A DNA stretch of 20,393 nucleotides from an uncultured Demequina sp. (lineage in GTDB: Bacteria; Actinomycetota; Actinomycetes; Actinomycetales; Demequinaceae): assembly GCA_937925595.1 (NCBI GenBank), contig CALALQ010000216.1, positions 1 to 20,393 on the forward strand, written 5' to 3'. Shown here piece by piece: positions 9,347 to 18,595 of this stretch (position 1 is its first letter; each line of letters begins with the position of its first letter). The notes below the pieces were generated by a model. The model searched no databases. It was given only the letters and a program-made list of their open reading frames with translations, and had not been told where the DNA came from. Made by a program: the position numbers and the translations under genes.

Positions 9347-9406
9347 CGTTTCGATTCCAAGGGCATACGGGACCATCGTCGCGTGTTTGCCCTAGTGGGT
9401 AGGTAG

Positions 9407-9412
9407 TAGGCT
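9407..9412 (+). promoter_or_regulatory. Candidate -10 of the gap-pgk-tpiA promoter
   Basis: TAGGCT in the 167-nt gap after whiA (9347-9513) is identical to the uvrC -10 hexamer. A start near 9418-9420 would give a leader of about 95 nt before gap. T-rich TGTTTG at 9384-9389 lies at a 17-nt spacing but matches the -35 consensus poorly. The leader contains a perfect 6-bp stem, GCGCAC at 9445-9450 with GTGCGC at 9457-9462. No terminator for whiA is evident. Confidence 0.4.
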
Positions 9413-9420
9413 TTTCGTAG

Positions 9421-10518
<1,098 letters not shown>

Positions 10519-10530
10519 GACGATCATGAG

Positions 10531-10565
10531 GTACGGCCGCGCACGCTAGTCGTGTGCGGCCGTAC
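10531..10565 (+). other. Strong hairpin between gap and pgk
   Basis: An inverted repeat with 15-nt arms (10531-10545 and 10551-10565) and the 5-nt loop CTAGT. Fourteen of 15 positions pair perfectly and the remaining one is a G-U pair in RNA. No T-tract follows, so it is not a classical intrinsic terminator. It starts 12 nt after the gap stop and ends 12 nt before the pgk Shine-Dalgarno. It could stabilise the gap mRNA 3' end, mark an RNA-processing site, or partly end transcription, any of which would set gap above pgk expression. Confidence 0.85.
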
Positions 10566-10577
10566 CCATGCCAGGAC

Positions 10578-10583
10578 AGGAAG
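10578..10583 (+). promoter_or_regulatory. Ribosome binding site deciding the pgk start
   Basis: AGGAAG lies 5 nt before the ATG at 10589. It favours that start over the in-frame ATG at 10568, which has no such site and directly abuts the hairpin arm. Confidence 0.75.
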
Positions 10584-10588
10584 ACATC

Positions 10589-11782
10589 ATGCTCAAGACC
10601 ATCGACTCGCTCGGAGACCTCTCCGGCAAGAAGGTGCTTGTCCGCTCGGACCTCAACGTCCCGCTCGACGGCACCACGATCACTGACGACGGCCGCGTCC
10701 GCGCCTCCGTGCCGACCATCCAGCGCCTGCTTGACGCCGGAGCGTCGGTCATCGTGACCGCGCACCTTGGCCGCCCTGGCGGCACCCCGGAGCCCAAGTA
10801 CTCTCTCGCTCCCGCCGCGGCACGCCTGTCCGAGCTGCTGGGCAAGAAGGTCACGCTTGCTGACGACCTCGTGGGCGAGTCCGCCAAGGCCACCGTCGCC
10901 GCGCTCCAGCCTGGCGATGTCGCAATGCTCGAGAACGTGCGCTTCGACACTCGCGAAACCTCCAAGGTCGATGCGGAGCGCGAGGCCCTCGCCGCCGAGC
11001 TCTCCGCCTTCGCTGATGTCTTCGTCTCCGACGGTTTCGGCGTGGTGCACCGCAAGCAGGCGTCCGTCTACGACGTCGCCAAGCTGCTGCCCTCCGCCGC
11101 CGGTCTGCTCGTCCAGAAGGAGGTCGAGTCGCTCGGCAAGGCCGTCTCGGACCCCGACCGTCCCTACGCCGTCGTGCTCGGTGGCTCCAAGGTCTCCGAC
11201 AAGCTCGGCGTGATCGCGAACCTGCTGACCAAGGCCGACCGACTGCTCATTGGTGGCGGCATGGTCTTCACCTTCCTCGCAGCCAAGGGCTACGGCGTTG
11301 GCAGCTCGCTCCTGGAAGAGGACCAGATCGAGACCGTCAAGGGCTACCTCAAGACCGCTGAGGAGACGGGCGTCGAGATCGTACTCCCCACGGACATCGT
11401 CGCGGCGACGGCTTTCGCCGCTGACGCCGACGCTGTGGTCGTCTCCGCGGACGCCATCCCCGCAGACCGCATGGGCCTCGACATCGGTCCTGAGTCGGCT
11501 GCGAAATTCGCGGCGAAGATCCTCGACGCCAAGACCATCGTGTGGAACGGCCCCATGGGCGTGTTTGAGTTCCCCGCTTTCGCCGAGGGCACCAAGGCCG
11601 TCGCCCAGGCGCTCATCGACTCCGAGGGATTCTCTGTGGTGGGCGGTGGCGACTCCGCAGCCGCGGTTCGCCTGCTCGGCTTCGACGAGTCCAAGTTCGG
11701 TCACATCTCTACGGGCGGCGGCGCGTCGCTCGAGCTGCTCGAGGGCAAGGTTCTTCCTGGCCTCGACGTTCTGGAAGGTTAA
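10589..11782 (+). CDS. pgk: Phosphoglycerate kinase
   Basis: Transfers phosphate from 1,3-bisphosphoglycerate to ADP, giving ATP and 3-phosphoglycerate, in the cytosol. The protein has 397 residues from the ATG at 10589 and begins [20 protein letters not shown]. The N-domain shows the PGK signature [13 protein letters not shown], the substrate loop TAHLGRPGG and ENVRFDTRE. The C-domain has [42 protein letters not shown], the nucleotide-site GGGDSAAAV and the final [14 protein letters not shown]. The upstream ATG at 10568 would add seven unconserved residues and is not preferred. It sits between gap and tpiA, with tpiA starting 3 nt after its stop, so the two are translated from one message. 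Confidence 0.98.
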   Translation: MLKTIDSLGDLSGKKVLVRSDLNVPLDGTTITDDGRVRASVPTIQRLLDAGASVIVTAHLGRPGGTPEPKYSLAPAAARLSELLGKKVTLADDLVGESAKATVAALQPGDVAMLENVRFDTRETSKVDAEREALAAELSAFADVFVSDGFGVVHRKQASVYDVAKLLPSAAGLLVQKEVESLGKAVSDPDRPYAVVLGGSKVSDKLGVIANLLTKADRLLIGGGMVFTFLAAKGYGVGSSLLEEDQIETVKGYLKTAEETGVEIVLPTDIVAATAFAADADAVVVSADAIPADRMGLDIGPESAAKFAAKILDAKTIVWNGPMGVFEFPAFAEGTKAVAQALIDSEGFSVVGGGDSAAAVRLLGFDESKFGHISTGGGASLELLEGKVLPGLDVLEG

Positions 11783-11785
11783 TCA

Positions 11786-12571
11786 ATGCCCCGCATCCCC
11801 CTCATCGCCGGCAACTGGAAGCTCAACCTCGACCACCTCGAGGCCACTCACACGGTCCAGAAGCTTGCGTGGCTCCTCCAGGACGCCAAGCACAACTTTG
11901 CCGAGGTCGAGGTTGTCGTGCTTCCGTCCTTCACGTCGATCCGCTCCGTGCAGACCCTTGTGGACGCGGACAAGCTCGAGGTGAAGTTTGGCGCGCAGGA
12001 CATCTCCGCTCACGCCTCGGGTGCCTACACCGGCGAGGTCTCCGGCACGCAGCTCGCCAAGCTCAACGTCTCGTACGTTGCGGTGGGCCACTCGGAGCGT
12101 CGCGAGTACCACGGTGAGTCCGACGCTGTGGCCGCCGCCAAGGTCAAGGCCGCCTTCGACAACGGCATCGTCCCGATCCTGTGCGTGGGTGAGGGCCTCG
12201 ACGTCCGCAAGGAAGGCAACCAGGTCGCCTACACGCTCGCTCAGGTCGACGGCGCCCTCGAGGGCCTGCCGGCAGAGCGCGCCAAGCAGATCGTCATCGC
12301 CTACGAGCCCGTGTGGGCCATCGGCACTGGCGAGGTGGCAACCCCCGCGGACGCCCAGGAGGTGTGTGGTGCCATTCGTGGCCGTCTCGCCGAACTGTAC
12401 GACGCTGAGGTTGCCGACGCTGTGCGCGTCCTCTACGGCGGCTCGGTGAAGTCTGGCAACATTGCAGCGATCATGGCCGAGCAGGACGTCGACGGCGTGC
12501 TGGTTGGTGGCGCAAGCCTCGACCCCGAGGAGTTCGCCAAGATCGCCCGCTACCGCGACCACGTCGTCTAG
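11786..12571 (+). CDS. tpiA: Triosephosphate isomerase
   Basis: Interconverts dihydroxyacetone phosphate and glyceraldehyde-3-phosphate. The 261 residues form the usual TIM barrel. Catalytic residues are visible: K12 in AGNWKLN, H102 in [12 protein letters not shown] and E174 in the signature [11 protein letters not shown]. The phosphate-binding loops YGGSVKSGN and [14 protein letters not shown] are present near the C-terminus. GGAAGG at 11773-11778, inside the end of pgk, is a Shine-Dalgarno at 7-nt spacing, and the ATG follows the pgk stop by only 3 nt. It is the last gene of the gap-pgk-tpiA unit; secG follows 69 nt later with its own candidate promoter. Confidence 0.98.
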   Translation: MPRIPLIAGNWKLNLDHLEATHTVQKLAWLLQDAKHNFAEVEVVVLPSFTSIRSVQTLVDADKLEVKFGAQDISAHASGAYTGEVSGTQLAKLNVSYVAVGHSERREYHGESDAVAAAKVKAAFDNGIVPILCVGEGLDVRKEGNQVAYTLAQVDGALEGLPAERAKQIVIAYEPVWAIGTGEVATPADAQEVCGAIRGRLAELYDAEVADAVRVLYGGSVKSGNIAAIMAEQDVDGVLVGGASLDPEEFAKIARYRDHVV

Positions 12572-12607
12572 GTCACACCAGTCGCTGGGCATCTGCGCGC
12601 GGCAGGG

Positions 12608-12613
12608 TATCCT
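12608..12613 (+). promoter_or_regulatory. Candidate -10 of a secG promoter
   Basis: TATCCT fits TANNNT and lies in the 69-nt gap between tpiA and secG. A transcript starting near 12620 would have a leader of about 20 nt that contains the strong secG ribosome binding site. No good -35 hexamer is visible. Read-through from tpiA is the alternative. Confidence 0.4.
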
Positions 12614-12629
12614 TGTAGCCGCTGACACC

Positions 12630-12636
12630 GGAGGAG
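12630..12636 (+). promoter_or_regulatory. Ribosome binding site of secG
   Basis: GGAGGAG at 4-nt spacing before the GTG at 12641. It is one of the strongest Shine-Dalgarno sequences in the window and fixes the start of this short gene. Confidence 0.75.
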
Positions 12637-12640
12637 AATT

Positions 12641-12883
12641 GTGGAGTTCTTGACCAACACCCTGTGGGTGCTGCTCGCGATCACGAGCCTGCTGATCATT
12701 GGGCTTGTGCTCATCCACCGCGGACGCGGTGGCGGCATCACCGACATGTTCGGTGGCGGCCTCGCATCCGGAATTCAGTCCTCCGCTGTCGGCGAGCGCA
12801 ACCTTACGCGGATCACGTGGGGCGTCGCGATCTTCTGGGGACTGATCGTTGTGCTGCTCGGACTTATCGCGCGCTTCGCGTAA
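12641..12883 (+). CDS. secG: Preprotein translocase subunit SecG
   Basis: SecG is the small membrane subunit of the SecYEG protein-export channel. The 80 residues form two transmembrane helices: about 7-27 (LWVLLAITSLLIIGLVL) and about 57-77 (ITWGVAIFWGLIVVLLGLIA). They are joined by a Gly-rich loop with HRGRGGGITDMFGGG, the conserved SecG motif in its actinobacterial form. The start is GTG with a strong GGAGGAG upstream. Its place after tpiA is conserved in many bacteria. rbpA begins 26 nt after its stop. Confidence 0.95.
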   Translation: MEFLTNTLWVLLAITSLLIIGLVLIHRGRGGGITDMFGGGLASGIQSSAVGERNLTRITWGVAIFWGLIVVLLGLIARFA

Positions 12884-12909
12884 ACCGCAGGAAGAAAGCT
12901 GGGGAAGCC

Positions 12910-13272
12910 ATGGCAGGTGGCAATGCGATTCGAGGCTCGCGCGTAGGCGCGGGTCCCATGGGAGAAGACGAGCGGGGTGAGTCCGCACCGCGCCAGATTG
13001 TGTCGTACTACTGCGCGCGTGGGCACGTGACCAGCCCAAGCTTTGCGATCGGTGAAGACAGCGAGATCCCGATGGAGTGGGACTGCCCTAAGTGCGGTCT
13101 GCCTGCGGGACTCGACGCGGAGAACCCGCCGGAGCCGATCCGCAACGAGCCGTACAAGACGCACCTCGCGTATGTGAAGGAGCGCCGTACGGACCAGGAA
13201 GGCGAGGCGCTCCTCGACGAGGCGCTGGAGGCACTCCGCGCTCGCCGTACGTCCGTCGCCGCCGCAGACTGA
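12910..13272 (+). CDS. rbpA: RNA polymerase-binding protein RbpA
   Basis: RbpA is an actinobacterial transcription factor that binds the principal sigma factor and RNA polymerase, stabilises the open complex and is often essential. The protein has 120 residues. The basic N-terminal tail (MAGGNAIRGSRVGAG) is typical. The core domain has zinc ligands C35 and H39 (CARGH) and C59/C62 (CPKC), the C-H-C-C set known from Streptomyces RbpA. The C-terminal sigma-interaction part includes YKTHLAYVKERRTDQEGEAL. The start at 12910 is favoured by GGGGAAG directly upstream and the family N-terminus. Longer in-frame extensions would overlap secG and are not conserved. I found no SigR-type promoter of the Streptomyces kind. 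It is probably co-transcribed with secG and with the CxxC gene 16 nt downstream. Confidence 0.96.
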   Translation: MAGGNAIRGSRVGAGPMGEDERGESAPRQIVSYYCARGHVTSPSFAIGEDSEIPMEWDCPKCGLPAGLDAENPPEPIRNEPYKTHLAYVKERRTDQEGEALLDEALEALRARRTSVAAAD

Positions 13273-13288
13273 GAGAAGACACCACCTC

Positions 13289-13585
13289 ATGCAGATTGAG
13301 ATTGAATACTGCGTGCCGTGCGGCTACCTGCCGCGCGCTGCCGACGCCCAGACCAAGCTCCTGGAGACGTTCGGCAACCGACTCGAGTCGGTGACCCTCA
13401 AGACCGGCCGCAAGGGCGTGTTCACGTTCCGCGCGGACGGCGAGGTGATCTACGAAAAGCCCCAGGAGTTCAGCATCGACGCGATCATCGCTCGCGTGCG
13501 GGAGCTGCTCCCGGCGGAGGATCTTCCCGCCGGTGCCGGCGTGCAGGCAGAGGGCCGCACGCTGCTCGCAGGCAAGCTCGCCTGA
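13289..13585 (+). CDS. Rdx/SelW-like CxxC thioredoxin-fold protein
   Basis: A 98-residue protein of the Rdx (SelT/SelW/SelH) family. The first strand runs straight into the redox motif: MQIEIEYCVPCGYLPRA, with C8 and C11. In the eukaryotic selenoprotein W the second Cys is selenocysteine; here both are Cys. GRKGVFTFRADGEVIYEK and EFSIDAIIARVRELL are the usual later strand and helix of the fold. The C-terminus (DLPAGAGVQAEGRTLLAGKLA) is a poorly conserved tail. Its last codons belong to a sequence repeated 70 nt downstream, so the tail may have changed recently. The reaction and partners of bacterial members are not established; a thiol redox role is inferred. It follows rbpA by 16 nt, which suggests co-expression, and is the last plus-strand gene before the convergent pentose phosphate operon. 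Confidence 0.87.
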   Translation: MQIEIEYCVPCGYLPRAADAQTKLLETFGNRLESVTLKTGRKGVFTFRADGEVIYEKPQEFSIDAIIARVRELLPAEDLPAGAGVQAEGRTLLAGKLA

Positions 13586-13600
13586 TCTTTGCGCTGAGTT
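13584..13600 (+). repeat. Half copy of a 33-bp palindromic repeat
   Basis: GATCTTTGCGCTGAGTT matches the first 17 nt of the full copy at 13654 with one mismatch and stops before the hairpin closes. Its first two bases are the last two bases of the TGA stop of the upstream CxxC gene. It directly abuts the full copy at 13601. Confidence 0.75.
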
Positions 13601-13633
13601 GATCTGCGCGCTGAGCTGCGTTCAGCGTAAATC
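13601..13633 (+). repeat. 33-bp palindromic repeat, copy 1
   Basis: This copy runs from GATCTG to AAATC and contains CGCTGAGC-TGC-GTTCAGCG, an 8-bp stem with one G-U pair. It agrees with copy 2 at 28 of 33 positions by direct comparison. It lies between convergent genes, so it may also act as a terminator-like hairpin, although no T-tract follows on either strand. Confidence 0.8.
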
Positions 13634-13653
13634 TCTGACGGGCAAGCGCTCCT

Positions 13654-13686
13654 GATCTTCGCGCTGAGTTTCGCTCAGCGTAGATC
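13654..13686 (+). repeat. 33-bp palindromic repeat, copy 2
   Basis: This is the best-formed copy. Outer arms GATCT and AGATC pair perfectly, then a small bulge (TCG against T), then CGCTGAG-TTTCG-CTCAGCG with a perfect 7-bp stem. The differences from copy 1 are at positions 6, 16, 18, 21 and 30 of the unit. The TTTCG loop replaces the TGC loop of copy 1. It resembles a REP-type extragenic palindrome. Whether it recurs elsewhere in the genome cannot be seen here. Confidence 0.8.
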
Positions 13687-13772
13687 CGGTGCCTAGGTGC
13701 TGAATCTGGGCGCAAGGACGCTGGATGCTCGTGCACCCCAGCCGCGTGCGCCCGGGGGCCCTGAGGCTGCGC

Positions 13773-14486
13773 CTACGCCTTGGACGCAGCGGCAACGTCG
13801 ATGAGCCACACGGTCTCGATCGTGCCGTGCACAGCCGCAGCGGGGTAGTGCTTATTGCCGCGCAGTGCCTCGCCGATTGACTCTGCCTTCTCCTCGCCTG
13901 CGGCCACGAGCCACACGCGCTTGGCACGGTTGAGCGCCGTAATGCCAAGCGAGATGCGCACCGGAGGCGGCTTGGGGGAGTCGAGCACCGCAACCACGGC
14001 GGCCGCCGACTTCTCGTACACCGGGTGGCCGGGGAAGAGCGACGCGACGTGGCCGTCGGGCCCCACGCCAAGCAGCAGCACATCGAACTCGGGGTCGCCG
14101 TGCTGGCCAAGCTCGTCAAGATAGAGCGCGGCAGCGGTCTCTGGAGAGTCCGTCACATCCGTCGACGGCATGCGATGCACGTTCTCCGCGGGCACCGGCA
14201 GGTGGGCGATCATCGCCTCGTGCGCCTGTCCCTCGTTGCGGTCGGCATGGCCGTCCGGGACGAAGCGCTCATCGCCCCACCACAGGTGCACTGACGACCA
14301 GTCAACGGTGTGCACGAGCGGACTAGCAGCCACCTCCCGCAGCGTCTGGATGCCCACGGTGCCGCCCGTGAGGACGACGTCGGCTCGCTCCTGCACCGCG
14401 AGGGTGTCCCCGATGGCGTTGATCAGTCGCGATGCGGTGGCCTTGGCGACGGTCGCTGCGTCGGGATAGACGATGACTCGCTTCAT
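13773..14486 (-). CDS. pgl: 6-phosphogluconolactonase
   Basis: Hydrolyses 6-phosphogluconolactone to 6-phosphogluconate, step two of the oxidative pentose phosphate pathway. The 237-residue protein is of the SolB/DevB type. Family motifs are LTGGTVGIQTL (39-49), the signature WWGDERFVP (69-77) and GVGPDGHVASLFPGH (140-154), followed by RISLGITALNRAKRVWLVAAG. The ATG is preceded at 6-nt spacing by GGAG on the minus strand, and the N-terminus MKRVIVYPDAATVA is typical. It is the last gene of tkt-pgi-zwf-opcA-pgl, 30 nt after opcA, and ends facing the plus-strand CxxC gene across the repeat-bearing gap. Confidence 0.96.
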   Translation of the reverse strand: MKRVIVYPDAATVAKATASRLINAIGDTLAVQERADVVLTGGTVGIQTLREVAASPLVHTVDWSSVHLWWGDERFVPDGHADRNEGQAHEAMIAHLPVPAENVHRMPSTDVTDSPETAAALYLDELGQHGDPEFDVLLLGVGPDGHVASLFPGHPVYEKSAAAVVAVLDSPKPPPVRISLGITALNRAKRVWLVAAGEEKAESIGEALRGNKHYPAAAVHGTIETVWLIDVAAASKA

Positions 14487-14516
14487 GACTTACTCCATAC
14501 CCCCTACAAGCGGAAC

Positions 14517-15421
14517 CTAGACGCCCTTCGCGAAGGCGGCGAGCACCTCTCCGTAGACCTCATCGTCGTCGAGCCTGCGCAGTTCTTCGGCCAAGCAGTC
14601 GTTGAGCGTCCGTGCGGGCAGCGCAATGGTGTGCGACGGCTGATCGGGCTGGCTGATGGTTGCGTTGTGACCATCAGGGCGGGAGATGCCGATCTCACCG
14701 CTTGGCGTCTCGAGCACTATGTGCTGGAGACCCTTCGCGGCGTCGTCGTAGGTCGCCTCGATCTCGCAGCCGAGCTTGGAGCGCAGCCACGCACCCAGCA
14801 GCAGAATCGACGGGCTGTTGGTGTCGCCGTGGATCCTTGCCTTGGTGACGCGCTGATCTGGCACCTGCTCGAGGGCGGAGGCAAGCAGCGCACGCCACTT
14901 GGTGACGCGAGACCAGGCAAGGTCGGTGTCTCCAGCGCGGTAGCACGCGGCAAGCGACTTGAGCGTCGCGGCCGGGTCCGGCTCTCCCTTGGTGTCGGTG
15001 ATCCGACGCTGGGCGAGCTTGCCAAGGCCCGTCCTGGACATCTCGGAGGGCACAGCGGCCGGCCACCACACCACGATGGGTGCGTCGGGCAGAAGCAGGG
15101 GAGTGACAAGCGTCTCTTCGTGCTGTGCCTGCTCTCCGGAGGGGCGCAGCACGACGACTTCGGAGGCGCCGGCGTCGCCGCCCACACGGATCTCCGCGTC
15201 GAGCCGCGCCTCGTCGGCGTCTCCAGGGGAGATCACGATGATGCGGCACGGGTGCTCACGAGAGGCGACATTTGCCGTGGCGATGGCGTCCTCAGCGTCG
15301 GCGTCAGTGGCGTCGATGATGAGCGTCATGACGCGTCCAAGTGTGATGACGCCGCCCTCTTGCCGAGAGTTCACGAGCGCGCGCTGAATCTCGGACGTCG
15401 TAGTGTTGGGAAGTTCGATAA

Positions 15422-15425
<4 letters not shown>
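14517..15425 (-). CDS. opcA: OpcA, glucose-6-phosphate dehydrogenase assembly protein
   Basis: OpcA is a partner that helps glucose-6-phosphate dehydrogenase assemble or become active; it is found in cyanobacteria and actinobacteria next to zwf. The protein has 302 residues. It begins MIIELPNTTTSEIQRALVNS and carries RVMTLIIDATDADAEDAI, then REHPCRIIVISPG and TPLLLPDAPIVVWWPAAVP, all typical of the family, with SILLLGAWLRSKLG further on. I chose the ATG at 15425 over the GTG at 15437. The ATG overlaps the zwf stop as ATGA and has GGAGG (15431-15435) 5 nt upstream, whereas the GTG lies next to that same site. Coupled translation with zwf fits the need for matched amounts of the two proteins. 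Confidence 0.95.
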
Positions 15426-16939
<1,514 letters not shown>

Positions 16940-16942
16940 GTA

Positions 16943-18595
16943 TCAGCCCTTCAGGATGTCGGTCACCGCGGCGATCTGCTCCGCGGCGGTCACAGTCAGC
17001 ACGAGCACCGGGCGGCCGTGCTCGGCGAGCACCGCAGCGTCACCCTGCGCCTGGGCGGAGATGAGCTGCCCAAAGGTGAAGGGCCGCTCGGGAATCTCCA
17101 GATCCTCAGCGAAGGTGCCGGTGATCTGCAGGAAGACGCCAACGGGTGCGCCTCCCTTGTGCAGCTGGCCAGTGGAGTGCAGGAAGCGCGGTCCCCAGCC
17201 AAACGTGGTGGGACGGCCCGTGCGTGCGGCGATCGCGGAGCGGACCGACGCCAGGGCCGGGTTCGCCTCGCGGTCGAGGTAGGCCATCACGGCTTCGTAG
17301 CCGTTGGAGGGAAGCTGCGCCTCGAGCGCCGCAACCGCTCCGGCGACGGTGTCGATGCCGGTGAGGTCCAGGTTCGTTGCGCGCACCTCGATGCCGCCGT
17401 CGACGAACAGGGGAGCCTCAGGCTCGGGCAGCGCGTCGAGCAGCTGGCGTGCTGCCGCCTTCGCGGACTCCACGTTGGGCTGGTCGAAGGGGCTGATCGC
17501 AAGGATGCGACCGGCGATCGCGGTGGCGTATTCCCACAGCAGGAACTGGCCGCCGAGCGTGCCGGCGACGACGATGCCGTTGTCCGGACCGTCGGCGTCC
17601 TCCGTAGCGATGTCGCTGTCGAGCGCGACCAGCTGAACGTCAAGGACATCGGCGAGGCCAGCGTCGGGCGCTCCTGCCTCTGCAACAACGGGGAGGATGC
17701 CCACACCGGCCTTGCCGGTCGACTCCGCGATGAGCTGTTCGGCCCAGTCGCCGAAGCCCACCAGGCCGGAGCCGTTGTCGCTGATGACCAGCTTGTCGCG
17801 GCCGGCGACGGCGGCGCCGCCAAGTGCCGCACCAAGCACGATCGCGGGGTTCGCCTCGTTGTCCTCGGCGAACGACTCGGCGACAGCGGCGGCCTCGTCG
17901 AGCAGCTCCACCACCGGAACGCCGGCAAGCGCAGACGGCACCAGGCCAAATGCGCTCAGCACGGAGAAGCGGCCACCCACGTTGGGGTCAGCGAGGAACA
18001 CCTCGCGGTAACCCGCATCAACAGAGGCCTTGTGCAGCGGGGAACCGGGGTCGGTGACGACGACGATGTGCTGGCGAGGGTCAAGGCCCGCCTCGGTGAA
18101 GGCCAGTTCAAACGCCCGACGCTGCGAGTCAGTCTCCACCGTGCCGCCCGACTTGGAGGACACCACCAGGATGGTCGACTCGAGGTCGCCATCGAGCGCG
18201 GAGCGCACCTGGTCGGGGTCGGTCGAGTCGAGGGTCACGAGGCCCACGCCGTAGGTCGCGGCAATGACCTCGGGGCCGAGCGACGAGCCGCCCATGCCCG
18301 CGAGGACCACGCGAGTCTTGCCCTCGGCCTTGGTCGTTGCCACGAGGTTGTCGAGCGCGGGAAGGATGTCGCGAGCAGTGTTGAACAGCTCGGTCCAGCC
18401 AAGCCGAATCTTCGACTCCGCTTCGGCCTCCTCGCCCCACAGCGTGAAGTCCTTGGCTGAGATCCTGCTGGCCACAGCGTCGGCCACGAGGGCAGGGGAG
18501 TGCGAGGACACGGCGTCCGCCGCAGCCCCCGTCACGGTGACCGCGACGTGAGCCTCCTCGTCGACTCCGACCCAGGTGCTGAGGAAGGCACTCAC
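16943..18595 (-). CDS. pgi: Glucose-6-phosphate isomerase (short actinobacterial form)
   Basis: Interconverts glucose-6-phosphate and fructose-6-phosphate. The 550 residues differ from the E. coli-like enzyme and look like the divergent form found in actinobacterial pentose phosphate operons and as the second half of transaldolase-isomerase fusions. SIS-domain features are visible: VVLAGMGGSSLGPEVIA (100-109 is the Gly-rich loop), VVSSKSGGTVET (145-155), and DPNVGGRFSVLSAFGL. A second SIS-like half has GFGDWAEQLIAESTGKAG, and GPRFLHSTGQLHKGG is near the end. The GTG start overlaps the tkt stop as GTGA. No transaldolase domain is attached, since the protein starts directly with [16 protein letters not shown]. 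The isomerase call is firm at family level; kinetic preference is unknown. Confidence 0.93.
   Translation of the reverse strand: MSAFLSTWVGVDEEAHVAVTVTGAAADAVSSHSPALVADAVASRISAKDFTLWGEEAEAESKIRLGWTELFNTARDILPALDNLVATTKAEGKTRVVLAGMGGSSLGPEVIAATYGVGLVTLDSTDPDQVRSALDGDLESTILVVSSKSGGTVETDSQRRAFELAFTEAGLDPRQHIVVVTDPGSPLHKASVDAGYREVFLADPNVGGRFSVLSAFGLVPSALAGVPVVELLDEAAAVAESFAEDNEANPAIVLGAALGGAAVAGRDKLVISDNGSGLVGFGDWAEQLIAESTGKAGVGILPVVAEAGAPDAGLADVLDVQLVALDSDIATEDADGPDNGIVVAGTLGGQFLLWEYATAIAGRILAISPFDQPNVESAKAAARQLLDALPEPEAPLFVDGGIEVRATNLDLTGIDTVAGAVAALEAQLPSNGYEAVMAYLDREANPALASVRSAIAARTGRPTTFGWGPRFLHSTGQLHKGGAPVGVFLQITGTFAEDLEIPERPFTFGQLISAQAQGDAAVLAEHGRPVLVLTVTAAEQIAAVTDILKG

Noticed and set aside
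10568..10588. Upstream ATG start for pgk
   Set aside because: It would add seven unconserved residues, abuts the hairpin and lacks a Shine-Dalgarno; AGGAAG fits the ATG at 10589.
12770..12795. Possible SigR-type promoter (GGAAT-N18-GTT) inside secG for rbpA
   Set aside because: GGAAT is present, but the triplet 18 nt downstream is CGA rather than GTT, and neighbouring spacings do not help.
17018..18460. Plus-strand open frame of 480 codons opposite pgi, and one of 402 codons at 14310-15518 opposite opcA
   Set aside because: Same GC-driven artefact. The translations are Arg/Gly/Val/His-rich without motifs, and the minus-strand genes are certain.
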